Source: Flavobacterium undicola
GTDB taxonomy: Bacteria; Bacteroidota; Bacteroidia; Flavobacteriales; Flavobacteriaceae
Assembly: GCF_009909155.2 (NCBI RefSeq)
Contig: NZ_JAAAPM020000017.1
Span: 24,568-88,567 of the forward strand
Length of the DNA: 64,000 bases
Direction of reading: 5' to 3'
Under the pieces are notes generated by a model. That model had not been told where the DNA came from. It did not search any database and was given only the letters and a program-made list of their open reading frames with translations. Below are positions 56,679 through 64,000 of the stretch, piece by piece; within the stretch, counting starts at the first letter, position 1, and every line of letters begins with the position of its first letter. Both the position numbers and the translations under genes were made by a program.

Positions 56679-57194
56679 TCATAATCCTCCTTTTATTGTT
56701 ACCGGAATTCCAGAAACCATCAACACCACCTTATCCGCTTTTTTTGCTAAATATTGGTTCATCCAACCTTGCAATTCGGTGAACTTTCGGCCAATATGCG
56801 TTTCGGCATGAACGCCCATTCCTATTTCGTTAGAAATAATAATGATTGTCGCATTAGGCTGATTGGCCACAGCTTCAAATTCCGCCTTAGCCTGAATCAA
56901 GCTCAACTCGACATCATTTTTTGTATCAATATAAAAGTTAGTCAACCATAAAGTTACGCAATCAATTACAGCAACCTGGCCTGAAAAATCAATTTCGCTT
57001 AAAAATTTTTCTTTTTCAATGTTAATCCAACGTTCGTCCCGATCTTTTTGATGACGGTCAATTCGCTTCTGGAAATCGTCATCCCATTTTCGGGCTGTAG
57101 CAACATACATGGGTCTTGCCGATAATTCTTTGGCAATATTTTCGGCATAACTGCTCTTTCCTGAGCGCTCTCCTCCTGTTATGAAATAGATCAT
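56679..57194 (-). CDS. cobU: Adenosylcobinamide kinase / adenosylcobinamide-phosphate guanylyltransferase
   Basis: This 171-residue bifunctional enzyme of the nucleotide-loop pathway has the P-loop TGGERSGKSSYAENIA, the region RKWDDDFQKRIDRHQKDRDERW (with the guanylylated His), and DCVTLWLTNFYI. IIISNEIGMGVHAETHIGRKF matches CobU/CobP. It heads the cob set, with bluB-cobT 96 bases downstream. Confidence 0.95.
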   Translation of the reverse strand: MIYFITGGERSGKSSYAENIAKELSARPMYVATARKWDDDFQKRIDRHQKDRDERWINIEKEKFLSEIDFSGQVAVIDCVTLWLTNFYIDTKNDVELSLIQAKAEFEAVANQPNATIIIISNEIGMGVHAETHIGRKFTELQGWMNQYLAKKADKVVLMVSGIPVTIKGGL

Positions 57195-57311
57195 TTTAAA
57201 ATATTTTTAAAGTATAAATTGTTGATTATATATCTAAATTTCTAATTGTATTTTTACATATATTAAACTCTCCTCTTCCTAATAATTCATTCCCCATAAC
57301 TCATAACTTTT

Positions 57312-57674
57312 TTAATACGGACAATGACGACAACCATTACCACAACAAGAACCTCTTTTTAGATGAAACCAAGCTTTGAAAACATAATTTCCATCTTCCA
57401 AATAATAATCGATTCCTTCAATTAAATTGTCCATTTTAGGCAAATCCTTCGCTTTATTTTCCAGCGCCGTTTCAGGAGAAATGCTAGCTACATATTCTTC
57501 AATTTTTATCGAACAACTATTCTTAAAACAATCAGGACAAAGACAATCTGCCCCTTCCGAAAGAGTAAAAATAGGTGGAAAATCATTGCACCAACATTTC
57601 TTTTCCTGAGAAATATCGCCGCAATCAAAGGCGATTCCACAACTGGAGCAGTGTTTTACTTTTATAGCATTCAT
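57312..57674 (-). CDS. Cysteine-rich CWC plus DUF5522-type protein
   Basis: This 120-residue protein with many cysteines has an N-terminal CWC-type domain (CSSCGIAFDCGDISQEKKCWC, DCLCPDCFK) and a C-terminal DUF5522-like end (EGIDYYLEDGNYVFKAWFHLKRGSCCGNGCRHCPY). It probably binds metal. Its role is unknown, but it lies between cobU and the divergent btuF-like gene in a cobalamin region. A longer start at 57698 is possible. Confidence 0.8.
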   Translation of the reverse strand: MNAIKVKHCSSCGIAFDCGDISQEKKCWCNDFPPIFTLSEGADCLCPDCFKNSCSIKIEEYVASISPETALENKAKDLPKMDNLIEGIDYYLEDGNYVFKAWFHLKRGSCCGNGCRHCPY

Positions 57675-57766
57675 GAGGTAAAGATAGTATTTGTTCATTT
57701 TTTTATCCTAAAAAATAAACACTATTTTTCTCCATTTGCTATACCTTTGCTTCCATATAAAATATA

Positions 57767-58912
57767 ATGATGAATTCTTTTTGTAATAAAACCCTGTTTC
57801 TTTTTCTACTTTTAAGCTTTGTTGCTTGCAAAAAGAACGAAAAATCAAATACATCTTCAACAACTATTCAAAAAAACGAAATTGAATATTCGACTAATCT
57901 TTCCATCAATAAATACGAAGGTTATTCGATTGTTAGAGTCTTAAATCCCTGGCCTGAAGCCAATAAAGATTTCACTTATATCTTAAAAGAAAAAAACGCC
58001 GAAGTTCCTGATAGTTTACAAAAGTATACCCAACTATCCGTTCCTTTACAATCTATAGTAGTGACTTCAACGACCAACATTCCATTTTTAGAAATGCTCA
58101 AAGTAGAAAAATCTTTACTAGCATTTCCTCATACCGATTATGTTTCTTCTGCAAAAACCCGAAAACTGATTGATGCCGGAATCGTAAAAAATGTGGGGCA
58201 AAACGAACGCTTAAACATGGAAAAGCTAATTGATTTAGCTCCCGAAGCCATCGTAACTTTTGGCATTGACAACAACAATCCGATGATTGCCAACTTGGAA
58301 AAAAGTGGCTTAAATGTAATTATTCAAGCCGATTGGATGGAGCAATCACCTCTGGGAAAAGCCGAATGGATTAAACTATATGCAGCTTTATTTTGCAAAG
58401 AAAAAGAAGGTAAAATCCTTTTTGACAACATTGTAAAAAACTACAAACAAGCCTTGCAATTAGTTGCCAATCAAAAAGCAGAAAAAACTGTTTTATACGG
58501 TTCTATGTACCAAAATCAATGGTATGTAGCCAAAGGAAACAGCTGGGTTGCCCAATTTATGAAAGATGCCAAATCCAATTATTTATGGGCGAATGTGGAA
58601 GGTAGCGGAAGTCTGGGATTATCATTCGAAAAAATATTAGACAAAGCAAAAACTGCAAAGGTTTGGATTGCCACAGGTTCTTTTAAAAACGCAAAAGAAT
58701 TAGGAGACAGCAATCCGCATTATGAACAATTTGATGCTTTTGCTGCTAAAAATGTGTATACTTTTGAAAGCAAATTAGGTGCAACGGGAGGAACTATTTA
58801 TTATGAATTAGCCCCTAGCCGACCTGATTTAGTTTTGAAAGATTATATCAAAATTTTTCATCCTGAATTATTAGCTAATTATAATTTTACCTTTGCACAA
58901 AAACTAAACTAA
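57767..58912 (+). CDS. btuF: BtuF-like ABC-transporter substrate-binding lipoprotein
   Basis: The protein has 381 residues and a lipobox LLSFVAC (Cys about 21), then the cobalamin/siderophore-binding fold: YTQLSVPLQSIVVTSTTNIPFL, LIDLAPEAIVTFGIDNNNPMIANLEKSG. The context (permease 7 bases on, cob genes near) suggests cobalamin, but iron-siderophore cannot be excluded. A -7-like TACCTTTG (57742-57749) lies upstream. The start could also be the second Met (57770). Confidence 0.85.
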   Translation: MMNSFCNKTLFLFLLLSFVACKKNEKSNTSSTTIQKNEIEYSTNLSINKYEGYSIVRVLNPWPEANKDFTYILKEKNAEVPDSLQKYTQLSVPLQSIVVTSTTNIPFLEMLKVEKSLLAFPHTDYVSSAKTRKLIDAGIVKNVGQNERLNMEKLIDLAPEAIVTFGIDNNNPMIANLEKSGLNVIIQADWMEQSPLGKAEWIKLYAALFCKEKEGKILFDNIVKNYKQALQLVANQKAEKTVLYGSMYQNQWYVAKGNSWVAQFMKDAKSNYLWANVEGSGSLGLSFEKILDKAKTAKVWIATGSFKNAKELGDSNPHYEQFDAFAAKNVYTFESKLGATGGTIYYELAPSRPDLVLKDYIKIFHPELLANYNFTFAQKLN

Positions 58913-58918
58913 CCCAAA

Positions 58919-59950
58919 TTGAAAAACCAAAAACGAAATACAATTCTATTTTTCTACCTTGTAGCAGGACTGCTTTTTTTGTTTTTCACAAACATCAGTT
59001 TAGGTTCGATAACGATTCCTTTTAAAGAAATTTATCAGAGTTTAAGTGGCGGATATGCCAGCAAATCAACTTGGGAATATATCATTATCAATTATCGATT
59101 ACCCAAGGCAATTACGGTAGTTTTAGTTGGAATCGGACTTTCAATTAGTGGCTTGTTGATGCAAACTTTATTTAGAAATCCATTGGCCGGACCTTATGTT
59201 TTAGGATTGAGTTCAGGAGCGAGTTTGGGAGTCGCTTTTGTAATTTTAGGAGCGGCTTTACTTCCTCCGTTTTTACAAGAGATAGCGCTTTCTTCATACG
59301 GAATTGTCTTGGCCTCAACCATAGGCAGTTCTTTAGTATTATTAGCTGTTTTATTTGTTTCTGTTCGCTTGCGGGACACCATGAGCATCCTGATTGTTGG
59401 ATTAATGTTTGGTAGTTTTAGTACAGCAATTGTAGGAACGCTAAGTTATTTTAGTACAGCCGAACAATTGCAAAAATTCACTTTTTGGTCTTTAGGAAAT
59501 TTAGGGAATCTTTCCTGGACTTCCATCTTGATTTTATCTGTTTGTGTGTTAACGGGAATGCTATTGAGTTTAGCCAGTATCAAACCTTTGAATGCACTGC
59601 TCCTTGGAGAAAATTACGCCCGAAGCCTGGGTTTGAATTATAAAAAAGCAAGATTGATTATCCTATTTGCGACCAGTATTTTAGCTGGAAGTATTACTGC
59701 TTTTGCAGGGCCTATAGCCTTTATTGGATTGGCAGTTCCTCATATTGCTAAATTGGTTTTCCAAACCAGCAATCATACTATTTTATTTTGGGGCACCCTG
59801 CTTTTTGGAGCCATTATCATGCTGATTTGCGATACCATTTCGCAGGTTCCCGGTGGCGAAATTACGTTGCCTATCAATGCGGTAACGTCTATTTTTGGTG
59901 CACCAATAGTGATTTGGTTATTGCTAAGAAAACAGAAAATGGTGGGGTAA
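58919..59950 (+). CDS. btuC: BtuC-like FecCD-family ABC permease
   Basis: This 343-residue inner-membrane permease has about ten helices: TISLGSITIPFKEIYQS, LPKAITVVLVGIGLSISGLLMQTLFRNPLAGPYVLGLSSGASLG and PGGEITLPINAVTSIFGAPIVIWLLL. The start is TTG at 58919, 7 bases after the btuF-like stop; an ATG further in would lose the first part. No ATPase gene follows, so the transporter is incomplete in this window. Confidence 0.9.
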   Translation: MKNQKRNTILFFYLVAGLLFLFFTNISLGSITIPFKEIYQSLSGGYASKSTWEYIIINYRLPKAITVVLVGIGLSISGLLMQTLFRNPLAGPYVLGLSSGASLGVAFVILGAALLPPFLQEIALSSYGIVLASTIGSSLVLLAVLFVSVRLRDTMSILIVGLMFGSFSTAIVGTLSYFSTAEQLQKFTFWSLGNLGNLSWTSILILSVCVLTGMLLSLASIKPLNALLLGENYARSLGLNYKKARLIILFATSILAGSITAFAGPIAFIGLAVPHIAKLVFQTSNHTILFWGTLLFGAIIMLICDTISQVPGGEITLPINAVTSIFGAPIVIWLLLRKQKMVG

Positions 59951-60490
59951 TATAGCTTTAGTATATAATAATTGTGATTTTCTTTTTTGCTTGATCAAAA
60001 AAGAAACAAAAAAATCAAGTCTAACACTTCCTCGTCGGTCAAATTAGTTTTCGAATACTAAAAGAAAATAACTCTCCGCCGCGGCGGATCAAACAGATTT
60101 TCTTTTTACGTATTCTTCAAACATTTGACACTCGATTGCGAAAGCTAAGGACATTAAAACTCCGAAAAAACTACCAATTATATTCGAAACGAATAGAAAA
60201 AACAGCATTGATGGATTCCTAAAAATATATAAGAAACAGAGGGTATTTTGTTAGATTTTGAAAAATCAACCTTTATAAACCGCATTCTGTTAATATTTTG
60301 TGCTTTTGTGAGTTTCAAAAACAGAATAAATCATTAAATTCGCAGTCTTAAATTAACATTAGAAATTCATATAAAATGAAAGGCGCATTATTAGCAAATT
60401 TCATTTTTACAACTTAAAAAATAAATCAGAAAAAATGACATGAGCTTGCTCATTGCATTTCACCAATAAAAAATAAATAAATACATAGAA
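59951..60490. other. 540-base gene-poor gap with repeats and a possible short ORF
   Basis: It holds an inverted repeat (CTTTTTTG-CTTGAT-CAAAAAAG, 59982-60003) of a kind common in Flavobacterium, and a GC-rich palindrome TCCGCCGCGGCGGA (60075-60088). A minus-strand short frame lies at 60089-60208. The rest is AT-rich and shows nothing I can support. Confidence 0.55.
60089..60208 (-). CDS. Possible 39-residue membrane peptide or gene remnant
   Basis: On the minus strand an ATG-started frame encodes MLFFLFVSNIIGSFFGVLMS and a C-terminal tail ending in EEYVKRKSV. It has one hydrophobic helix, then a charged end. The stop sits directly against the GC-rich palindrome at 60075-60088. I do not recognise it. 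It may be a true small protein or the tail of a decayed membrane-protein gene. Confidence 0.3.
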   Translation of the reverse strand: MLFFLFVSNIIGSFFGVLMSLAFAIECQMFEEYVKRKSV

Positions 60491-61879
60491 ATGAAATACG
60501 ACGTTATTGTTTTAGGAAGTGGTCCTGGCGGATATGTAACTGCCATTAGAGCATCACAATTAGGCTTTAAAGTAGCCGTAGTTGAAAAAGAAAACTTAGG
60601 CGGGGTTTGTTTGAACTGGGGTTGTATCCCAACAAAAGCCTTACTTAAATCGGCTCAAGTTTTTGATTATCTAAAACACGCTTCCGATTACGGATTGACG
60701 GTTTCTGAGTTTGACAAAGATTTCTCAGCTGTAGTTCAACGTAGCCGTTCGGTTGCTGAAGGAATGAGCAAAGGAGTTACTTTCCTGATGAAGAAAAACA
60801 AAATTGACGTTATTAATGGTTTTGGAAAATTAAAACCAGGTAAAAAATTAGACGTTACTGATAAAGACGGAAAAGTTACTGAATACAGTGCTGATCATAT
60901 TATTATTGCTACTGGTGCTCGTTCTCGTGAGTTGCCAAACTTACCACAAGATGGTGTAAAAGTAATTGGTTATCGTCAGGCAATGACTTTGCCAACACAA
61001 CCAAAAAAGATGATTATCGTCGGTTCTGGAGCAATTGGAGTTGAGTTTGCTCACTTCTACAACTCTATGGGAACTGAAGTTACCATCGTAGAATTTATGC
61101 CAAATGTAGTTCCTGTTGAAGATGAGGATATTTCGAAACAATTTGAAAAATCTTTGAAAAAAGCTGGAATCACGGTTATGACAAATTCTTCTGTAGAAAG
61201 AATTGATACTTCTGGAAAAGGAGTTAAAGCATTTGTTAAAACGGCTAAAGGAGAAGAAGTTTTAGAAGCTGATATTTTATTATCTGCTGTTGGAATCAAA
61301 ACTAACATCGAGAACATTGGTTTAGAAGAAGTAGGAATCGCTACGGACAGAGATAAAATCTTAGTAAACGCTTACAACGCAACAAATATCCCGGGTTACT
61401 ACGCTATTGGTGACGTAACTCCGGGACAAGCTTTGGCTCACGTAGCTTCTGCTGAAGGAATCAACTGTGTGGAGAAAATCAAAGGATTGCACGTAGAGCC
61501 TATCGATTACGGAAACGTACCAGGTTGTACTTATGCTACTCCGGAAATTGCTTCTGTAGGTTTGACTGAAAAACAAGCTAAAGAAAAAGGATACGAATTA
61601 AAAATTGGTAAATTCCCATTCTCAGCTTCAGGAAAAGCAAAAGCAGCTGGAACTCCAGACGGATTTGTAAAAGTAATCTTCGATGCTAAATACGGCGAAT
61701 GGTTAGGATGTCACATGATTGGTGCTGGTGTTACTGATATGATTGCTGAGGCAGTTGTAGCTCGTAAACTGGAAACTACAGGTCACGAAATCCTAAAATC
61801 CATCCACCCACACCCAACAATGAGTGAGGCAGTTATGGAAGCAGTTGCTGATGCTTACGGTGAGGTAATTCACTTATAG
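60491..61879 (+). CDS. lpd: Dihydrolipoyl dehydrogenase
   Basis: This 462-residue flavoprotein disulfide reductase is the E3 subunit of 2-oxoacid dehydrogenase complexes. FAD-binding GSGPGGYVTAIRASQLG comes first. The redox pair lies in GGVCLNWGCIPTKALL (CxxxxC), NAD-binding in IVGSGAIGVEFAHFYNSMG, FAD in YAIGDVTPGQALAHVAS, and the His-Glu pair in SIHPHPTMSEAVMEA. Codon use is that of a highly expressed gene. E1 and E2 genes are not in the window. Confidence 0.96.
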   Translation: MKYDVIVLGSGPGGYVTAIRASQLGFKVAVVEKENLGGVCLNWGCIPTKALLKSAQVFDYLKHASDYGLTVSEFDKDFSAVVQRSRSVAEGMSKGVTFLMKKNKIDVINGFGKLKPGKKLDVTDKDGKVTEYSADHIIIATGARSRELPNLPQDGVKVIGYRQAMTLPTQPKKMIIVGSGAIGVEFAHFYNSMGTEVTIVEFMPNVVPVEDEDISKQFEKSLKKAGITVMTNSSVERIDTSGKGVKAFVKTAKGEEVLEADILLSAVGIKTNIENIGLEEVGIATDRDKILVNAYNATNIPGYYAIGDVTPGQALAHVASAEGINCVEKIKGLHVEPIDYGNVPGCTYATPEIASVGLTEKQAKEKGYELKIGKFPFSASGKAKAAGTPDGFVKVIFDAKYGEWLGCHMIGAGVTDMIAEAVVARKLETTGHEILKSIHPHPTMSEAVMEAVADAYGEVIHL

Positions 61880-61886
61880 ATTTCAG

Positions 61887-61904
61887 TCCCGATAGCTATC
61901 GGGA
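61887..61904. repeat. Perfect palindrome TCCCGATAGCTATCGGGA
   Basis: An 18-base perfect palindrome 8 bases after the lpd stop. Relatives lie at 61939-61954 (TCCCGAGCTATCGGGA) and 44536-44551 (TCCCGAAGTTTCGGGA). It may act with the next hairpin as a terminator. Confidence 0.75.
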
Positions 61905-61930
61905 TAGAATAAAGATTTCAGATTATATAC

Positions 61931-61964
61931 AAAATCCGTCCCGAGCTATCGGGACGGATTTTTT
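61931..61964 (+). terminator. Terminator downstream of lpd
   Basis: Stem AAAATCCGTCCCGA / TCGGGACGGATTTT with a four-base loop, followed by T run. It lies about 50 bases after the lpd stop. The rest of this gap to 62226 shows nothing else clear. Confidence 0.93.
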
Positions 61965-62226
61965 GCGTCAAAAACACAACTACAACACTAAAAATCAAAC
62001 AATTAACTGCATTTTTTCGTAACTTAGTACACCCAAAACTCACTGGTAACAGCTATTCACTAAAAAAGGGTTTTGCCGTTTAAGCACATAGGTTATATAA
62101 ACAAATTATTGTAGCTCATTCTATTCAAAAGAGCATCTATTTTAAACTTCTATAATATACTGTATTATTCAAAACGAATACAAGAAATACAGTATTCAAA
62201 ATTTAGTAACAAAAATTATTTATACG

Positions 62227-62523
62227 ATGAAAAATGTAATGATTTTATTCAATTTTCCCGGTATGACATCAAAAGAATACGACCGCGTATGGGACGATTT
62301 ACGTGCAAAAGGTCATTCTAACCCTTATGGGTTGTTATACCATATTGGCGCTCCAACTTCAGATGGCTGGATGGTTGTCGATGAATGGGAATCCGAAGAA
62401 GATTTCAAAAATTTTGGCGAAATACTTATGCCAATACTTGAAAAAAACAACATACCTAAAAAAGCACCTACAGTAATGCCGGTACATTATGTATATAGCC
62501 ACATATTAGCAGAACATCATTAA
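62227..62523 (+). CDS. Small dimeric alpha/beta-barrel-like protein (ABM-like)
   Basis: This 98-residue soluble protein has FPGMTSKEYDRVWDDLRAKGH, YHIGAPTSDGWMVVDEWESEEDF and a His-rich end. The pattern recalls small antibiotic-biosynthesis-monooxygenase-like or Dabb-like proteins. No specific reaction can be given. It is a single gene between two gaps that share a duplicated segment. Confidence 0.68.
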   Translation: MKNVMILFNFPGMTSKEYDRVWDDLRAKGHSNPYGLLYHIGAPTSDGWMVVDEWESEEDFKNFGEILMPILEKNNIPKKAPTVMPVHYVYSHILAEHH

Positions 62524-63142
62524 TTTAATTCTGTTCTGGTTAAAACCAAACACTAGCAAATGGAAGCCAGAAACAAAAAATCCCACGATTATAAAACCAA
62601 TTAAAAAGCAAAACCCTTTCTTAAATTAAACAACTATTTTCTCCCAAATAAAAATTGTGACTAAAAGATGATGTGCCCACTTATAGATTTCAAACTTTAG
62701 AATAAAGATTTCAGATTATATATAAATCCGATTGTTGTAAAAGCAATCGGATTTTTTTATGCTTATTATTTTGATTCCAAAAAATAAAACACACACCAAA
62801 AAACACTCAAAACCAAAACCTTAAACATAAAAAAACAAGAGCTTACTTATATTTTCAAACCGAATATTTCGTAAATTAGATATGCAAAAAGGAACAGCGC
62901 CGTGTACTTCAAAATTCCTAAATGTCAGTACACAACAATTATGAAATACAGACAACCCCAAAACTCTTTCTATTTCATAAAAACGGACAAAGAGAACAAT
63001 CTACACCAATGATTTTTCTTTATTGCCTCCTGAGCATATCAATTACATACAATAACATCTACTACCCCAAAAAGAAAGCCCAGACTAGAGCTTTAAGGAG
63101 TAGGGCAAATTAAATTAGTCTAAAATTTAAAATTGAAACAAG
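62524..63142. other. 619-base gap with duplicated lpd-downstream segment
   Basis: Bases 62678-62692 and 62698-62722 repeat 61871-61885 and 61905-61929 exactly. The first repeat includes the last codons and stop of lpd. A hairpin terminator follows at 62724-62758. A 63-residue frame at 62922 has no recognisable features. Nothing else is supported. Confidence 0.6.
62724..62758 (+). terminator. Hairpin terminator
   Basis: Stem AAATCCGATTG / CAATCGGATTT with a 9-base loop, followed by a T run. Confidence 0.85.
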
Positions 63143-63523
63143 ATGAAAACAATTAAAATGATAGCAATGGCTTTACTCTTTGGAATATTCACTTTTCAGA
63201 GTGCCAGTTTGTATGCGCAAGACCCAATGAAAGCGGCCCACAACGTCTATAAAAAAGTGTTATTAGAAAATGACAAAGTAAGAGTGATGGAAGTAGTTTT
63301 TGCTCCGGGTGCAACCGCAGCCATGCACAGCCATCCTAACCACACTGTTTATGTTGTGGCAGGAGGAAAAATTGAAATTACCGAAAAAGGCAAAAAATCC
63401 ATGGCTATGGACATCAAAGCCGGCACTGCCATCTATATGCCTGCGGTAACCCACATGGCAAAAAACACCGGTATGACAACCCTAAAATTGATTGTAACCG
63501 AAATGAAACCAGCAAAAAAGTAA
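63143..63523 (+). CDS. Secreted cupin-domain protein
   Basis: A 126-residue protein with a signal peptide (about 1-25, LYAQ). A small cupin barrel follows: APGATAAMHSHPNHTVYVVAGGKIEIT (metal-type His residues) and DIKAGTAIYMPAVTHMAKNTG (second His). Metal-binding likely; no substrate known. It stands alone with a hairpin terminator about 65 bases downstream. Confidence 0.85.
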   Translation: MKTIKMIAMALLFGIFTFQSASLYAQDPMKAAHNVYKKVLLENDKVRVMEVVFAPGATAAMHSHPNHTVYVVAGGKIEITEKGKKSMAMDIKAGTAIYMPAVTHMAKNTGMTTLKLIVTEMKPAKK

Positions 63524-63587
63524 ACTCGTATTTTCTGGATAAAACCATTCCTTTTTGACAGCGATACATCACTACAGAAAATACTCT

Positions 63588-63620
63588 AAAATCCGATTGA
63601 CAAACAACTCGGATTTTTTT
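63588..63620 (+). terminator. Terminator after the cupin gene
   Basis: Stem AAAATCCGA / TCGGATTTT with a 12-base loop, then T run. Confidence 0.75.
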
Positions 63621-63925
63621 ATGGTGTGTATCTACAACAACAAGTTCTCGATTGAATTCTATTTTTAAAATTGATTTTTGATATTTCTATTGCTATTGAA
63701 ATTCTAAATGATTTGTAAGAAAAAATAAATATATTTGGGATTATATAAAGTATGATAGTTATCACACCTATCTACCCAAAATCTAGTGACTTTTTATGAT
63801 TTTGTAATACAAATTGTATACTAGTTTACAAGCGACAGAAACCTAAAAAAACTCAAAAATGACAAATAAATTATTTGAGTTAGTCATTTAGTTTCTGTAT
63901 TTTTATGTCTTTAAAAACAGTCGTT
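63621..63925. other. Gap with probable left end of an IS1595-type element
   Basis: AT-rich, no gene. GACAGAAACCTAAAAAAACTC near 63834 and its partly complementary GAGTTAGTCATTTAGTTTCTGT (about 63877-63898) could belong to the IS end. The exact terminal repeat cannot be fixed because the right end is outside the window. Confidence 0.35.
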
Positions 63926-64000
63926 ATGGAAGTATTTGAAGGACAAAGCATACTAAACTTTATAAAAGAATTGCCAAATGATGAAGCTTGCAAAGCTTAT
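63926..64000 (+). mobile_element. N-terminal start of an IS1595-family transposase (truncated by window)
   Basis: Only 25 codons are visible: MEVFEGQSILNFIKELPNDE and ACKAY. This matches the start of IS1595/ISXO2-like transposases, which begin with a similar FxxDxxCxxYL zinc-ribbon segment. The rest lies beyond the window edge, so completeness of the element is unknown. Confidence 0.65.

Noticed and set aside
62922..63113. 63-residue frame in the 62.5-63.1 kb gap
   Set aside because: Composition is typical of AT-rich non-coding DNA, with no motif, no ribosome-site context and no neighbour logic.

Overview
The window is a contiguous stretch of a low-GC Bacteroidota chromosome, most likely Flavobacterium or a close relative. 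The support is: TANNTTTG-type -7 promoter elements, tRNA genes without an encoded CCA, many small Bacteroidota-restricted families (DUF3826, DUF4252, DUF6146, DUF6787, BatA, CWC/DUF5522), a TonB-dependent receptor, several lipoproteins, and short palindromic intergenic repeats. Genes are densely packed on both strands. Most convergent gene pairs are separated by a bidirectional hairpin terminator. There are no prophages, integrases or CRISPR arrays. The only mobile element is the start of an IS1595-type transposase at the right edge.

Layout: 1-3.1 kb holds the end of a TerC protein and a CNMP/CBS/nucleotidyltransferase signalling protein coupled to a DnaQ-like exonuclease. 3.1-7 kb holds a Kup potassium transporter beneath a shortened KdpD/KdpE pair. 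7-12.4 kb holds topoisomerase IV (parE, parC) with a HEPN/MNT-type pair between the two subunits. 12.5-18.2 kb holds a NAPE-PLD-like hydrolase, an FMN reductase, a FIST sensor with a cytoplasmic hybrid kinase, a decayed FMN-reductase copy and a YihY protein. 18.3-24.3 kb holds ychF, a methyltransferase, ferredoxin, a LuxC-like reductase, and serC-serA. 24.3-28.4 kb holds small conserved proteins, msrA, a LolD-like ATPase and a TIGR02757 protein.

28.5-35.2 kb is the most interesting block. It is a tightly packed set of five genes: a lone receiver, a HEAT-repeat membrane protein, a processive GT2 glycosyltransferase, an LTA-synthase-like sulfatase-superfamily enzyme with a TPR tail, and a TPR plus YaiO beta-barrel protein. 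I read it as a candidate surface-glycan synthesis, modification and export system. The last two proteins share a recognisably duplicated TPR module.

35.4-51 kb is mostly housekeeping and conserved hypotheticals: a DEAD-box helicase, a lactonase, a BatA-like protein, a dihydroorotase-like protein without metal ligands, an esterase, an FKBP lipoprotein, an Hsp15-like protein, a PRTase, aroK, tRNA-Lys x2 and tRNA-Leu, small exported proteins and an S41 peptidase. 51-60 kb is a cobalamin uptake and salvage region: a BtuB-like receptor behind a B12 riboswitch, cobC, cobS, a bluB-cobT fusion, cobU, a CWC protein, and btuF/btuC-like genes without the ATPase gene. 60-64 kb holds lpd, two small proteins, repeat-rich noncoding DNA and the IS edge.

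All calls come from reading the sequence and recalling family features; no database search was run.
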